NCBI RefSeq assembly: GCF_900100345.1
Contig: NZ_FMTT01000001.1
Coordinates: 271,505 to 335,504 of the forward strand
Length of the DNA: 64,000 bases
Reading direction: 5' to 3'
Source: Paenibacillus tianmuensis
Lineage (GTDB): Bacteria > Bacillota > Bacilli > Paenibacillales > NBRC-103111
The position numbers were made by a program, and so were the translations under genes. The notes beneath the pieces are model-generated. The model ran no database searches. It was not told the origin of the DNA and saw only the letters and a list, made by a program, of their open reading frames with translations. This document shows positions 1 through 7,701 of this stretch, in pieces. Within the stretch, counting starts at the first letter, position 1. Each line of letters opens with the position of its first letter.

Positions 1-2
1 GC

Positions 3-1127
3 AACATTCGCAAGGCGGCTGACTTTTACAAGAAAGCAGGCAGGCTCGATCCCGGCAATGAAGCGGGCTATCTGGATCTGGGCGATCTGTATCTGGAACA
101 CGGCTTATACAAAAAAGCGCTGAAAGCTTACAGCCAGGCCGCAAATATCCAGCCCGATCACGAATGGGCGATTCCGTCTATCCTTTATTGCGAGTATATG
201 ATCAAACAAGACGCCGAGCGCTTGGGGAAAATCGAAGCCTATTATAAATCGAACGCTTCGAACGGCAGAGCGAGGGAACTGCTGAAACCGTTATTGCCGG
301 GCTCCGAACTTCCTTTTGTCGACTATATCCCGGGGCCGCAGGAAGCCTCCATCAACGTGCTGCGCCAAGTCGCGGAAGAAAACATGGACCTGGAAAGCGG
401 CGGGACGATCAGCCTGACCATTAATTATCTGGAGGCGCCGAGCGCGATCCGTGCGCTGGAGCTTTACTTGAACAACTTCGGCAGAAGCGCTCATCCGCCC
501 AAGCTGGATTTGACCATCGACAACGTCCAAGAGCCGGACCCGAGGCAGCCGATCGCCGAGAACGGCGCCATATTATGGAGTTATGAGGGGGCCATCGCAC
601 AGCCGGCCATGCCCAAACCGTCGGGTCAAGCGACCAATGCCGTACGCCGATTGGCGATGACTCCGTACCAAATCGAGGATTGGTACCGCACAGCCGGCGA
701 ACTGGCCGGAAGTCTCACCCCTGCGCACCTGCCGGACTTATTCGCCGTCCTGACTCATCCGCCGGAGCCGCCCGAATCGGTATCGAGCTGGCGCTGGCTC
801 CAGCACATTCAATATGCGGCGGTATTCCTTATGGCGCGGCTTAGCCCGTCCAAGCCTTCCGAAGCCTTGTTGTCTCTATGCTACGGTCAATCCGATTGGC
901 CGGTCAATGCGGCGGTGAATGTATTGGCTTATGAAGCGCAAGGCAGTCCCGAGCTGGAAAAAGCGGTATCAGAACTGTTTTTCCAGCTCTCGGAGCGGAT
1001 TCCGAAAGAAGGCCACTGCTTCTTTACTTATGCGCTGGTTTGCAGCTGGCTGCGGCTTACTTCCATTGACGTTCAGCTTAGGGAACAGCTGGAGCAATGG
1101 AAGAACGATCTGGAACAGCAGGAATAG
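3..1127 (+). CDS. TPR-repeat protein, 3' part (5' end outside window)
   Basis: The reading frame is open from the window edge to a TAG stop, so only the C-terminal ~374 residues are visible. The first ~50 residues read as tetratricopeptide repeats: a helix with the A-x-x-x-x-K-A-x-x-L-D-P-x pattern (FYKKAGRLDPGNEAGYLDLG), followed by YKKALKAYSQAANIQPDH. TPRs are protein-interaction scaffolds. The remaining ~300 residues are soluble, helix-rich and not recognised; no catalytic motif or membrane segment is seen. The ATG at 198 inside the frame has no obvious Shine-Dalgarno and lies within the TPR part, so it is not the likely start. A strong terminator follows directly. The function is unknown beyond a scaffold-type role. 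Confidence 0.75.
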   Translation, partial: NIRKAADFYKKAGRLDPGNEAGYLDLGDLYLEHGLYKKALKAYSQAANIQPDHEWAIPSILYCEYMIKQDAERLGKIEAYYKSNASNGRARELLKPLLPGSELPFVDYIPGPQEASINVLRQVAEENMDLESGGTISLTINYLEAPSAIRALELYLNNFGRSAHPPKLDLTIDNVQEPDPRQPIAENGAILWSYEGAIAQPAMPKPSGQATNAVRRLAMTPYQIEDWYRTAGELAGSLTPAHLPDLFAVLTHPPEPPESVSSWRWLQHIQYAAVFLMARLSPSKPSEALLSLCYGQSDWPVNAAVNVLAYEAQGSPELEKAVSELFFQLSERIPKEGHCFFTYALVCSWLRLTSIDVQLREQLEQWKNDLEQQE

Positions 1128-1144
1128 ACTGTTTGCCCATGCAC

Positions 1145-1173
1145 GACCGATTCGAGAGGATCGGTCTTTTTTT
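1145..1173 (+). terminator. Rho-independent terminator after the TPR gene
   Basis: Seven-base perfect stem GACCGAT / ATCGGTC with an 8-base loop, followed by a run of eight T. It ends the TPR gene transcript. Confidence 0.9.
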
Positions 1174-1231
1174 CATTAAACTACATAGCGAACCGAAAGC
1201 TTAAATTCAGTGCAAAAAATGACCGGTCCGG

Positions 1232-1804
1232 TCAAGCATTCTTTACGGCTGCTCCTAAATCATCGGGGCAGTCGTTGCCATACTCATGCTGAAGCAGCCC
1301 CATATGAATAATGTCGTGCCAAGCGCCTTCCCTGAACAAGCTTTGCCGGGAGATTCCCTCCCGCCGGAAGCCTAATTTTTCATAAAGCTTGATCGCTCTA
1401 TCGTTGAAGGAAAATACTCTCAACGAGACCCGGTGCAGGTTCAGCTCCAGGAACGCATAGTCCAGCAGCAGCTTTATGGCCTCGGTTCCGTAGCCTTTCC
1501 CCCAATAAGTTTTGTTGCCGATATCGATGATGCATTCGGCATTCCGGTTTTTGGGATCGATATGGATTAATGATGTAATCCCGAACGGCGTTGCCGAGGT
1601 TTTGTCGACCAGAATGTAGCTTTTGGAGGAGGCGGAGCCCAGGATGACTTGATGCACGAATTGTCGCGTCTCTTCGAGATCGTAAATATCGAGCGAAGGA
1701 CTGGTAGAACGCATAACCTCCAGATCGTTTCTCCACGCATGATACAGCTCCGCATCGTCCGCCGTAGCTTTTCTAAAGATGATTCTGTCGGATTCGAACA
1801 ACAT
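1232..1804 (-). CDS. GNAT family N-acetyltransferase (RimJ/RimL type)
   Basis: 190-residue acetyltransferase of the RimJ/RimL/YdaF group, which moves an acetyl group from acetyl-CoA to an amine. The sequence begins LFESDRIIFRKATADDAE, then has the typical WGKGYGTEAIKLLLDYAF acetyl-CoA-binding motif A and the LNLHRVSLRVFSFNDRAIKLYEKLGF motif B region. I chose the ATG at 1804 because AAAGGAG lies about 8 bases upstream; an upstream in-frame ATG at 1855 would overlap nothing useful and lacks a site. It starts 37 bases after the TetR gene stop and is probably cotranscribed from the TetR promoter, so its expression may be relieved by the TetR ligand. The substrate is unknown; drug or protein-alanine acetylation are both possible. 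Confidence 0.85.
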   Translation of the reverse strand: MLFESDRIIFRKATADDAELYHAWRNDLEVMRSTSPSLDIYDLEETRQFVHQVILGSASSKSYILVDKTSATPFGITSLIHIDPKNRNAECIIDIGNKTYWGKGYGTEAIKLLLDYAFLELNLHRVSLRVFSFNDRAIKLYEKLGFRREGISRQSLFREGAWHDIIHMGLLQHEYGNDCPDDLGAAVKNA

Positions 1805-1841
1805 GGCAAGCACTCCTTTAAGGTAGGATGGATAGTGAAAT

Positions 1842-2465
1842 CTAAATCCTGTCAATCGGGCAAAGCATTTCTTTCAGCGAGAAGAGGAAGACGGTTAACT
1901 GATCCTCGACAAGGGTTGTTTCCGCTCCGAGTTGGAACGTATCCAGCATCAAGCCGTCCATAAACGAAACAAAATATAAGGCGACCGCTTCCGGAGAAAG
2001 TCGGGGCCGGAATTCTCCCCGCTCCGTACCTTTGACGACGACCGACTCGATAGCCTCCTTAATTCGCAAGTAACGCTGCGCGATGTACGGGAAGCTTTCT
2101 TTATTCCGCCTGTATCCGGGGGACAGAAAAAACTCCGCCTTGGCCAGCAGCAGCGTTTGCCCGACTGTCTTTAGGCTGTGCCGCTGACGGTTGACCCAGT
2201 CGGTTAGCTGGGGCCAGAGCGGCGAGGAATCGGCCAACTCGAAGAAGAGGATGTCCTGCCGATCGTCAAATTGCAGCACTTCGATAAACGCGTGCTCGAT
2301 ATTGTCGAAGTAGGAATACAGCGCGCCTCTGGATACTCCGGCTTCGTTCAAAATCGATTGCATCGTCGCCTGCGTGTAGCCTTCCCGGATAAACACGCGT
2401 CTTGCCGCTTGCAGCAGCTCATGCTTTTTATCCTTTTTGTACTGTTCGCTCACTTTGGGAGACAA
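1842..2465 (-). CDS. TetR/AcrR family transcriptional repressor
   Basis: 207-residue regulator. Residues 10-60 form the TetR helix-turn-helix (AARRVFIREGYTQATMQSIL, then NEAGVSRGALYSYFDN). The C-terminal two thirds are a helical ligand-binding and dimerisation domain that is not recognisable to a subfamily. It is the first gene of a minus-strand pair with a GNAT acetyltransferase. Its promoter contains two palindromes matching each other, one in the -35/-10 spacer and one just after the start point, which is the classic layout of an autorepressing TetR. The ligand is unknown. Confidence 0.9.
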   Translation of the reverse strand: MSPKVSEQYKKDKKHELLQAARRVFIREGYTQATMQSILNEAGVSRGALYSYFDNIEHAFIEVLQFDDRQDILFFELADSSPLWPQLTDWVNRQRHSLKTVGQTLLLAKAEFFLSPGYRRNKESFPYIAQRYLRIKEAIESVVVKGTERGEFRPRLSPEAVALYFVSFMDGLMLDTFQLGAETTLVEDQLTVFLFSLKEMLCPIDRI

Positions 2466-2494
2466 GGGGCTCAGCTCCTCCTGATAATAAAAAA

Positions 2495-2553
2495 GACATG
2501 AGTGTCGTTTTTGTCTGCAAGGCTATTATAAACGACATGGATGTCGTTTTCAA
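2495..2553 (-). promoter_or_regulatory. Promoter and double operator of the TetR-GNAT operon
   Basis: On the minus strand TTGAAA (2548-2553) and TATAAT (2525-2530) are separated by exactly 17 bases, a near-consensus sigma-A promoter. The spacer is filled by the perfect inverted repeat CGACAT-GG-ATGTCG (2533-2546). A second related palindrome, GACA-TGAG-TGTC (2495-2506), lies just downstream of the start point. The two share the frame GACATGnnTGTCGTTTT. Inferred to be the operators for the TetR protein encoded directly downstream. Confidence 0.8.
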
Positions 2554-2565
2554 GTTGTTAGTGGG

Positions 2566-2688
2566 CAAAAGTTGTCTGGCGCACTGAACGAATCGGCGCT
2601 GTGGATTGCGCAGATGCCGGATCAGCGGCAAGCGCTGGAGGAGACAATGACGGTCATTGCCTTATTGGTGAAAGGGCTCAAAAAATAA
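2566..2688 (+). pseudogene. 3' remnant of a second TetR-family gene
   Basis: A plus-strand frame without a start, ending in TAA at 2686-2688, encodes about 40 residues: KLSGALNESALWIAQMPD followed by QRQALEETMTVIALLVKGLKK. This is the typical last-helix pattern of TetR C-terminal domains (ALNEAA-WIA-x-D-x-x-x-AL). The N-terminal DNA-binding part is absent; upstream is the promoter of the opposing TetR gene. It is followed by its own terminator hairpin, as the end of a real gene would be. Confidence 0.65.
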
Positions 2689-2690
2689 GC

Positions 2691-2727
2691 AAATAGACCA
2701 TTCCGGCAAAGGAAACGGTCTATTTTT
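2691..2727. terminator. Bidirectional terminator
   Basis: Nine-base perfect stem AAATAGACC / GGTCTATTT with T-rich tracts on both strands. It serves the plus-strand TetR remnant and the convergent minus-strand binding-protein gene. Confidence 0.8.
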
Positions 2728-2744
2728 GTGACGAACAGGCTGTC

Positions 2745-3758
2745 TCAGTTCTTTTTCGCCTTGTTCTCTGCGGTTCTTGCAAGCAGCATGTTCACAAAGA
2801 GGTCGATCTGTTCCGTAATGGCAATCGGATCGTACCGGTAAAACGTATCAAAGTCATTCATAAACAACGTATTGTTCTTAGCCGCATTCAGACCTTGCCA
2901 CACCGACGAAGCTTGCAGCTGCTTCAAAGCCTCGCCTTTTTTCTCCGGATCGTAGGTCGTCAGAAACATGTAGTCGGCCGCATATTTCGGCAGCGTCTCC
3001 ATCGACAGCTGCACGGAGCCGGTGTTGCCTTTCACCTCGGAACGGACCAAATCCGGCATCTTCAACCCCAGCGCATTATACACCGTCTGGCCGCCACGTC
3101 CGGCATTGTCCCCGAATACCCACAGGGTGCCTTTATCAGTCAACTCATAGAGACCGACGGTGGCGTTCGGATCGATGACCCCTTTCAATTTCTCGCGGCC
3201 TTGCGCCGCCTTTTGATCGAATGCCGCGATAAATTGCTCTGCTTTTTGCGGTTCGCCGACAATATCGCCGAACTGTTTCACCGTTTCGTAAATGTTGGAA
3301 GTCGTGCCGTAAGGGATATGTAGCGTAGGAGCGATTTTGGACAGCTCCTCATAATTTTTGTCGTACATAACGACAATTAGGTCGGGAGTAAGCTCCAGCG
3401 TTTTCTCCGCATTCACCGGCGTGCCTACGTCGACGGTTCCTGTGAGCAGCTTTTTCAGAAACGGATTGTCGAAGGTGGTGGGTTCGACGCCGACGACGTT
3501 CGCGCCTACGGACAGCAGTTCGCCGCCGTAATAATCTGTGACGATCCGTTTAGGTTTTACCGGGATGTTGATATTGCCTTTGACTGTGGAGAAGCTGCGG
3601 GTTGCGGCCAACGATGCTTCCGTGGACGGCTCCTTGGCAGCCTGCTTGGCCGGGGTGGAATCGCCGGCGGTCGTTGCCTTACTGCCGCAAGCGGAGAGCA
3701 GCGTAACGAGAAGCAAATAAATGAGGCCTGCGGCCCAAAACGGTTTGTTCTTAAACAT
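2745..3758 (-). CDS. Iron-siderophore ABC transporter binding lipoprotein (FhuD/FecB type)
   Basis: 337-residue substrate-binding protein of the periplasmic-binding fold class III family (PF01497). A signal peptide of about 23 residues ends in the lipobox LLSAC, so it should be lipid-anchored outside the membrane. Residues ~60-330 show the family pattern: KPKRIVTDYYGGELLSVGA, LTPDLIVVMYDKNYEELSKIAPT, GDIVGEPQKAEQFIAAF. It captures a ferric siderophore and hands it to a FecCD-type permease, probably one encoded elsewhere, since none adjoins it. Start: ATG with GGAGGG 8 bases upstream. Expression is very probably iron-repressed because a 17/19 Fur box sits in the promoter region. Confidence 0.92.
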   Translation of the reverse strand: MFKNKPFWAAGLIYLLLVTLLSACGSKATTAGDSTPAKQAAKEPSTEASLAATRSFSTVKGNINIPVKPKRIVTDYYGGELLSVGANVVGVEPTTFDNPFLKKLLTGTVDVGTPVNAEKTLELTPDLIVVMYDKNYEELSKIAPTLHIPYGTTSNIYETVKQFGDIVGEPQKAEQFIAAFDQKAAQGREKLKGVIDPNATVGLYELTDKGTLWVFGDNAGRGGQTVYNALGLKMPDLVRSEVKGNTGSVQLSMETLPKYAADYMFLTTYDPEKKGEALKQLQASSVWQGLNAAKNNTLFMNDFDTFYRYDPIAITEQIDLFVNMLLARTAENKAKKN

Positions 3759-3783
3759 CGTTTCCCTCCGTCAATTCAAAAAT

Positions 3784-3839
3784 GAAAATGAGAATCATTA
3801 TCACAAAAGATAATATCAAAAATGATTCTCAATCGTCAA
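3784..3839 (-). promoter_or_regulatory. Fur-controlled promoter of the siderophore-binding lipoprotein
   Basis: Minus-strand TTGACG (3834-3839) and TATTAT (3810-3815) are 18 bases apart. Just downstream, 3784-3802 matches the 19-base Fur box consensus (GATAATGATAATCATTATC) at 17 of 19 positions. A second, weaker Fur-like half (TGATTCTCA, 3823-3831) overlaps the -35/-10 spacer. Iron-loaded Fur should block transcription here. Confidence 0.85.
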
Positions 3840-3842
3840 TAA

Positions 3843-4034
3843 AAATCGGAGAGTAAGCAGCTTAACAAGATTACCGGCCACAGCTGCAAAGACCTTGCAG
3901 GCTGGCACGTATGTTTGGATGTCATCGACGCGATTTTGTCCGGCAAAGCAACCGGGTTCCGGGAAGAGGAATGGAAAACATGGCACGAACAATACGTCCG
4001 AGCCTTGACGCCAATCTTAAGCGCGGACGGATAA
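3843..4034 (+). pseudogene. 3' remnant of an SRPBCC/AHSA1-family gene
   Basis: A start-less plus-strand frame ends at TAA 4032-4034 and encodes ~63 residues. Its last 50 contain LAGWHVCLDVIDAILSG and EEEWKTWHEQYVRAL, the C-terminal helix signature of AHSA1/SRPBCC proteins (AGWH-x-CLD-x-L-x-x-LL-x-G ... W-x-x-x-H-x-x-Y). A full protein would be ~150 residues; the N-terminal two thirds are missing and the Fur-controlled promoter of the neighbour stands in their place. Assigned by pattern only. Confidence 0.6.
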
Positions 4035-4127
4035 CAATAAGCTCCTGTCTCCGCCCGATCGATGCTCTCCAAGCTGCGGCCCGAGGCCTTGAACTCAAGG
4101 TATAGCGGCCTGCAGCTTTTCCGGCAC

Positions 4128-4700
4128 CTAATCTTCATTCAGCTCCTCATCTATCGACGTGGTTCCCTTGCACAGCTCCGGGAACGAGAGGGCTACTTGC
4201 TTGCATGTAGTAAAGCCTTCCTCATCCTCATAGCCCAGATTGCCGGAATGCGCCGCCAAGATCGGATACTCGTCCTCGATCATGTCATCTCTCATATCCA
4301 AAATATAATGATTCCCGCAGCCGTCCATCCCGATAGAGACGGAGCCGGCCATGTATTCGGGGAATTCGTATGCCAAGTTGTATTCTCTCAATTCCTTCGT
4401 GCCGAAAAATTGAAAATAGCGGTCGCCGGTTGTAAACTCCCCGCCGTTCGAATAGCGCAAAAAGTCCAAGTAGCTGTCCGGCAGCTTCTTCTGCGGCAGG
4501 TCCCACAACGACGGATCAAAGGGCTTGTACTCCTCATGAAGCGGATCATTCACAGGAAAAGGATTTTTCTGACGCTCCGCAATCCCGGCGATTTCTTGCG
4601 GCGAAAGCTTCTCGTTCCATGTCTTTACCAAGCGGTCAAGCTCGTCTTGGGTCGCTCCTTCCAGCTTATGATATTGCCTCTCAAACACGTTGCTCCACAT
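4128..4700 (-). CDS. SMI1/KNR4 (SUKH) family protein
   Basis: 190-residue cytosolic protein. The middle (~residues 75-110) has the SUKH-1 signature LPDSYLDFLRYSNGGEF, followed by the strand-rich YFQFFGTKELREYNLAYEFP and SVSIGMDGCGNHYILDM, the usual core of this superfamily. Many SUKH proteins are immunity proteins against polymorphic toxins or contact-dependent nucleases; others have no known toxin. No toxin gene adjoins this one, so it may be an orphan immunity gene or a housekeeping member. I chose ATG 4700 (MWSNVFERQYH) with GGGGGAAA upstream; the frame stays open to an ATG at 4775 which would add 25 residues of unlikely sequence. Confidence 0.8.
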   Translation of the reverse strand: MWSNVFERQYHKLEGATQDELDRLVKTWNEKLSPQEIAGIAERQKNPFPVNDPLHEEYKPFDPSLWDLPQKKLPDSYLDFLRYSNGGEFTTGDRYFQFFGTKELREYNLAYEFPEYMAGSVSIGMDGCGNHYILDMRDDMIEDEYPILAAHSGNLGYEDEEGFTTCKQVALSFPELCKGTTSIDEELNED

Positions 4701-4818
4701 TGCCGATTTCCCCCAATCGTACGCTGTTTGATTTGATGTCAGCTTATTATATAGTACAACGAAGCCGGGCATCAACTCGTTGAACGCTATTGAGGGACCA
4801 AAGGCATGCTCCGGGGCG

Positions 4819-5307
4819 TTATTTTGCCGCCGCCCGAGGAGGCGTCAGCAGCTTGCCGATTTGCTGCAAAAATCTGTCGTACATCGCGACTTCCGTATTG
4901 TTAAGGAACAGCAGCTCGCGGACTTGTCGCTTTTTCAAAAAAGGAACGAGCGGCTGGTCGAACTGGCGCGGATCGATGACGTAAATTTCCTTATAGTGCG
5001 GCAGCAAAAAAGGAATCAGCGCATTGCCGTACGAATCTTTGACGACAGCGACCCGGCGGTCGCTCTCGGCTTCGGTCTTAACGAGGCCCCAAGGCTGGTC
5101 GCCGCTCAGAAAGATCCGATATTTGTTCTTTTTGGCCGCATGGCTCTTGTCCAACAGCTCCATCCGTAGCGGAGCGGCGTAATGCACTGCATATTCGTGC
5201 TTGACGAACGGCTTGTACAGCACAAGGGTATCTGGAACCTTCTGAAGCTGGGAGCTCAATGTCGCGGAATATAAGGAGCCGAGAAAGCCCGTTACGCACG
5301 CAGACGC
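4819..5307 (-). pseudogene. DHHW-type protein, 3' remnant
   Basis: The frame runs from directly after the TAA of the yetF-like gene to 4819, encoding ~162 residues with no credible start (only a TTG at 5259). It resembles the C-terminal half of DHHW/AlgX-like proteins of Bacillales: FLGSLYSATL, PDTLVLYKPF, then KYRIFLSGDQPWG, the VVKDSYGNALIPFLLPHYKEI motif and IDPRQFDQPLVPFL. Intact relatives are ~380 residues with a signal anchor and the DHHW catalytic-type motif; those parts are gone. It is in the same frame as the upstream gene's stop codon. Confidence 0.7.
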
Positions 5308-6015
5308 TTATTCTTTGTCGACGGGCTGATGTATCCGGTCATCGTACCGGTCGAAATACAACTGTCCGTTCGAGCTTTTTACGGCGTAACAGATGTCCCC
5401 GATGGTAAGGCTCCTCGATTTGGCTTGCGAAATAAGCCATTCTTCACTGATATGGTTTTTGATGCAGGTGTCGGAAATGATCTGTCCGTCCATAATGAGC
5501 TCAACCGGAAACGATTGTTTGTTCATCTGCAGATTCATATCTTTACGTGTCACAGGCAGGTACTCCGGTTTGCGCAGCACGGTGATCTTCCCGTTTAGTT
5601 CGAGCACGGCATATTGGACTTCTTCGATATTAAAAATATTTTTTTCCCTGAGCTCCTGGTTTAAGGTATCCATCGTCATTTTCAGCTTGCGCATATTGCT
5701 TTCCAGAATTTTGCCGTCTTCCATTATGACGGTTGGTTGACCGGAGACCCATTTGCGAATCGCCCGGCTCTTAAGTGCCAGAGCCATCAGTAAATAGGCT
5801 ATGCCGCTGAACGTGACGATGGCGACCAGCACCTGCCATACGTTCATGGATGTATTAATAGATAAATTCGCGGTCATAGCGCCCAAGGTAATTGTTGCGA
5901 CAAAATCATGATACGTCATCCGGGAAATCGTCGATTTTCCAAGAATGCGGGTAACGAACATCATGACGATGAAAGCCCCGGTAGACCTCATTAACGTATC
6001 GATAATATGTGCCAT
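5308..6015 (-). CDS. DUF421 (YetF-family) membrane protein
   Basis: 235 residues, the usual length for YetF/YkjA/YrbG-type proteins. Residues 1-80 hold three membrane segments (DTLMRSTGAFIVMMFVTRIL; FVATITLGAMTANLSI; VLVAIVTFSGIAYLLMALAL) with the family motif GKSTISRMTYHDFVATITLG. Residues 85-235 form the cytosolic double alpha-beta domain (GQPTVIMEDGKILESNMRKL; IEEVQYAVLELNGKITVL). In Bacillus subtilis YetF/YfjA-type proteins influence spore and membrane properties, but the biochemical role is not settled. GGAGATAGGG precedes the ATG. It abuts the DHHW remnant downstream and has no intact operon partner. Confidence 0.9.
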   Translation of the reverse strand: MAHIIDTLMRSTGAFIVMMFVTRILGKSTISRMTYHDFVATITLGAMTANLSINTSMNVWQVLVAIVTFSGIAYLLMALALKSRAIRKWVSGQPTVIMEDGKILESNMRKLKMTMDTLNQELREKNIFNIEEVQYAVLELNGKITVLRKPEYLPVTRKDMNLQMNKQSFPVELIMDGQIISDTCIKNHISEEWLISQAKSRSLTIGDICYAVKSSNGQLYFDRYDDRIHQPVDKE

Positions 6016-6152
6016 GCCCTATCTCCTTATCTGCAAAGCTAATCCTCAACTGCCCCATAGTATCGCCATTGTTGGGAGGGTTAATTCCATAATAGGTAAG
6101 AAGTGTAAGGGTGATGCCAGGTTCATCGGAAGGATCGGGGGCGGATTCGATA

Positions 6153-6260
6153 CTGGGGTATACCGCCGGGGTATACCATCAAAACGCACATCATTCGAAG
6201 CTGGGCGTATCCGGACGGATCGAGGCGGTGGAGAAAGCGCGGAAGATGGGGCTTCATTAG
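6153..6260 (+). pseudogene. 3' remnant of a LuxR/MalT-type regulator
   Basis: A short plus-strand frame ending TAG 6258-6260 encodes SKLGVSGRIEAVEKARKMGLH. This is the last helix of LuxR-family HTH domains (KLGV-x-x-R-x-EAV-x-x-A-x-x-LGL). The preceding residues (VYHQNAHH) are a degraded version of the recognition-helix region, and nothing of the rest remains. Assigned by pattern; length is too short for certainty. Confidence 0.6.
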
Positions 6261-6271
6261 CGGAAAATGTC

Positions 6272-6311
6272 AAAGACTCATACCCGCGCATGCCGGATAT
6301 GAGTCTTTTGT
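6272..6311. terminator. Bidirectional terminator
   Basis: Eleven-base perfect stem AAAGACTCATA / TATGAGTCTTT. The plus side ends in CTTTTGTTTG. It serves the LuxR remnant and the convergent VOC gene. Confidence 0.8.
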
Positions 6312-6348
6312 TTGTAGGCCGTTGTGCGGCCAAACGGGCGAACCGCTT

Positions 6349-6762
6349 CTATTCTTCGTGGTTGAACTGCCACTGGATACCGAATTTATCGGTTAATTGG
6401 CCGTAGCATTTGCTCCAGAACGTCTCTTGCAGTTCCATGCCAACCTTGCCGCCTTCTTTGAGCTTATTGAAATACGTTTTAATTTCATCGATGTTTTTGC
6501 TGATTACGGAAAGGCTGATGTTGTTTCCGGCGGTAAATGGCATACCAGGGAAAACGTCGGAAAACATCACGTCGCTCCCGTTAACGGTAATGCGGGCATG
6601 CATGACCAAATGCTTGGCTTCCTCCGGCAGCGTGTACTCCGGGTTAGGCGGCGCATCGCCGAAGGTCATGATTTGCGGTTTCTCCGTTCCGAAAGCCTCC
6701 GCGTAAAATTCGACCGCTTCACGACTATTTCCGTTGAAGTTCAGATACACATTGATAGCCAT
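6349..6762 (-). CDS. VOC family protein (PhnB/YjdN-like)
   Basis: 137-residue protein of the vicinal-oxygen-chelate superfamily, PhnB/3-demethylubiquinone-methyltransferase-like group. It begins INVYLNFNGNSREAVEFYAEAFG, has MFSDVFPGMPF in the centre and ends LTDKFGIQWQFNHEE, all typical of this group. Most members lack a proven reaction. Start ATG preceded by AAGGAG at ~9 bases. Monocistronic by context, with a terminator behind it. Confidence 0.9.
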   Translation of the reverse strand: MAINVYLNFNGNSREAVEFYAEAFGTEKPQIMTFGDAPPNPEYTLPEEAKHLVMHARITVNGSDVMFSDVFPGMPFTAGNNISLSVISKNIDEIKTYFNKLKEGGKVGMELQETFWSKCYGQLTDKFGIQWQFNHEE

Positions 6763-6966
6763 TAATTTCGCTCCTTCGTTCGAATAGGATGGTCTGCATT
6801 ATTTAGCCTTGCCCCTACCAGTATACCTCGAACCGGAGCCATTTTAAACAGCGTCATCCGTAAGATTTGGAGTTGATCAAATCTTATACCAGCCAAACGC
6901 CCATACCAACAGGCCTCCCCTAACATATTGTAGTAGGTGAATACCTATGTCGGGGAGGAAACATGC

Positions 6967-7698
6967 ATGTTTTATTCAAGTCAGGTTCCATCGAATTCAT
7001 GGTATCAGCCTTCGTATGATGCAATAAATGCTGTCTATCCGGTAGCGTACCCATATAACTCGTACAGAGGACAGATGAACTATTTTCCTTATGCGAAAAC
7101 GTCTATACCGTACTTAAGAAACGAACCCGTTCCGCTGCAACATTCCGGGTGTATTAGTAAAGCAGAAGTGGAATTAAACCGGACGTTCCGGACGCTCTGG
7201 GAACAACACGTCGCTTGGACGAGGATGCTGATTATAAGCATCGCTGCGGATTTGCCGGATGAGGCGCTGGTTACGGAACGTCTCCTTCGGAATGCTCCCG
7301 ATATGGGTGCCGTGTTTAGACGTTACTATGGTGATAAGATAGCCTCGCAGTTCAGCAGCTTATTTAGAGATCATCTTGTGATTGCAGCGCAGCTTGTCAA
7401 AGCGGCGAAGGCTGGAAATAACCAGGCAGCTGCGGAAGCGGAGAAAAGATGGTATGCGAATGCGGATGACATTGCAGCTTTCTTAAGCAGTTTCAATCCG
7501 AACTGGCCGAAGCCGGTTTTGACGAAGATGCTGTATGAACATTTGCACATGACCAAAGAGGAAGCCGTTTTCAGGTTGTCCCACAAATTCAAATCCGATA
7601 TTGAGACCTTCGATCAGATTGAGAAACAGGCGCTGGAAATGGCCGATGCGTTTACCGACGGAATCGTAAAGCAGTTCCCCAATCTTTTTAATAAGTAA
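6967..7698 (+). CDS. Conserved-looking protein of unknown function, P/Y/N-rich N-terminus
   Basis: 243 residues, soluble. The first ~60 are rich in Tyr, Pro, Ser and Asn (WYQPSYDAINAVYPVAYPYN), like some coat or adhesive N-termini. Residues ~75-243 are helical with LWEQHVAWTRMLIISIAADLPDE and WYANADDIAAFLSSFNPNWP, a regular block that suggests a four-helix domain. The start at 6967 is preferred because GGGGAGGAA lies 6 bases upstream; an in-frame ATG at 6937 lacks a site. No catalytic motif or signal peptide is seen. It stands alone, ended by its own terminator. I do not recognise a characterised family. Confidence 0.7.
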   Translation: MFYSSQVPSNSWYQPSYDAINAVYPVAYPYNSYRGQMNYFPYAKTSIPYLRNEPVPLQHSGCISKAEVELNRTFRTLWEQHVAWTRMLIISIAADLPDEALVTERLLRNAPDMGAVFRRYYGDKIASQFSSLFRDHLVIAAQLVKAAKAGNNQAAAEAEKRWYANADDIAAFLSSFNPNWPKPVLTKMLYEHLHMTKEEAVFRLSHKFKSDIETFDQIEKQALEMADAFTDGIVKQFPNLFNK

Positions 7699-7701
7699 CG
7701 G

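Larger units (their letters stand above)
6016..6348. other. Intergenic stretch with gene debris
   Basis: About 330 bases between two minus-strand genes. It contains a LuxR-type 3' remnant (6153-6260), a doublet of the palindrome GGTATACC (6157-6164 and 6171-6178 region) and a bidirectional terminator (6272-6308). No intact gene is seen. Confidence 0.6.

Noticed and set aside
3836..4138. 100-residue minus-strand frame
   Set aside because: No ribosome site, unusual Cys/Ser/His-rich composition, antisense to the SRPBCC remnant.
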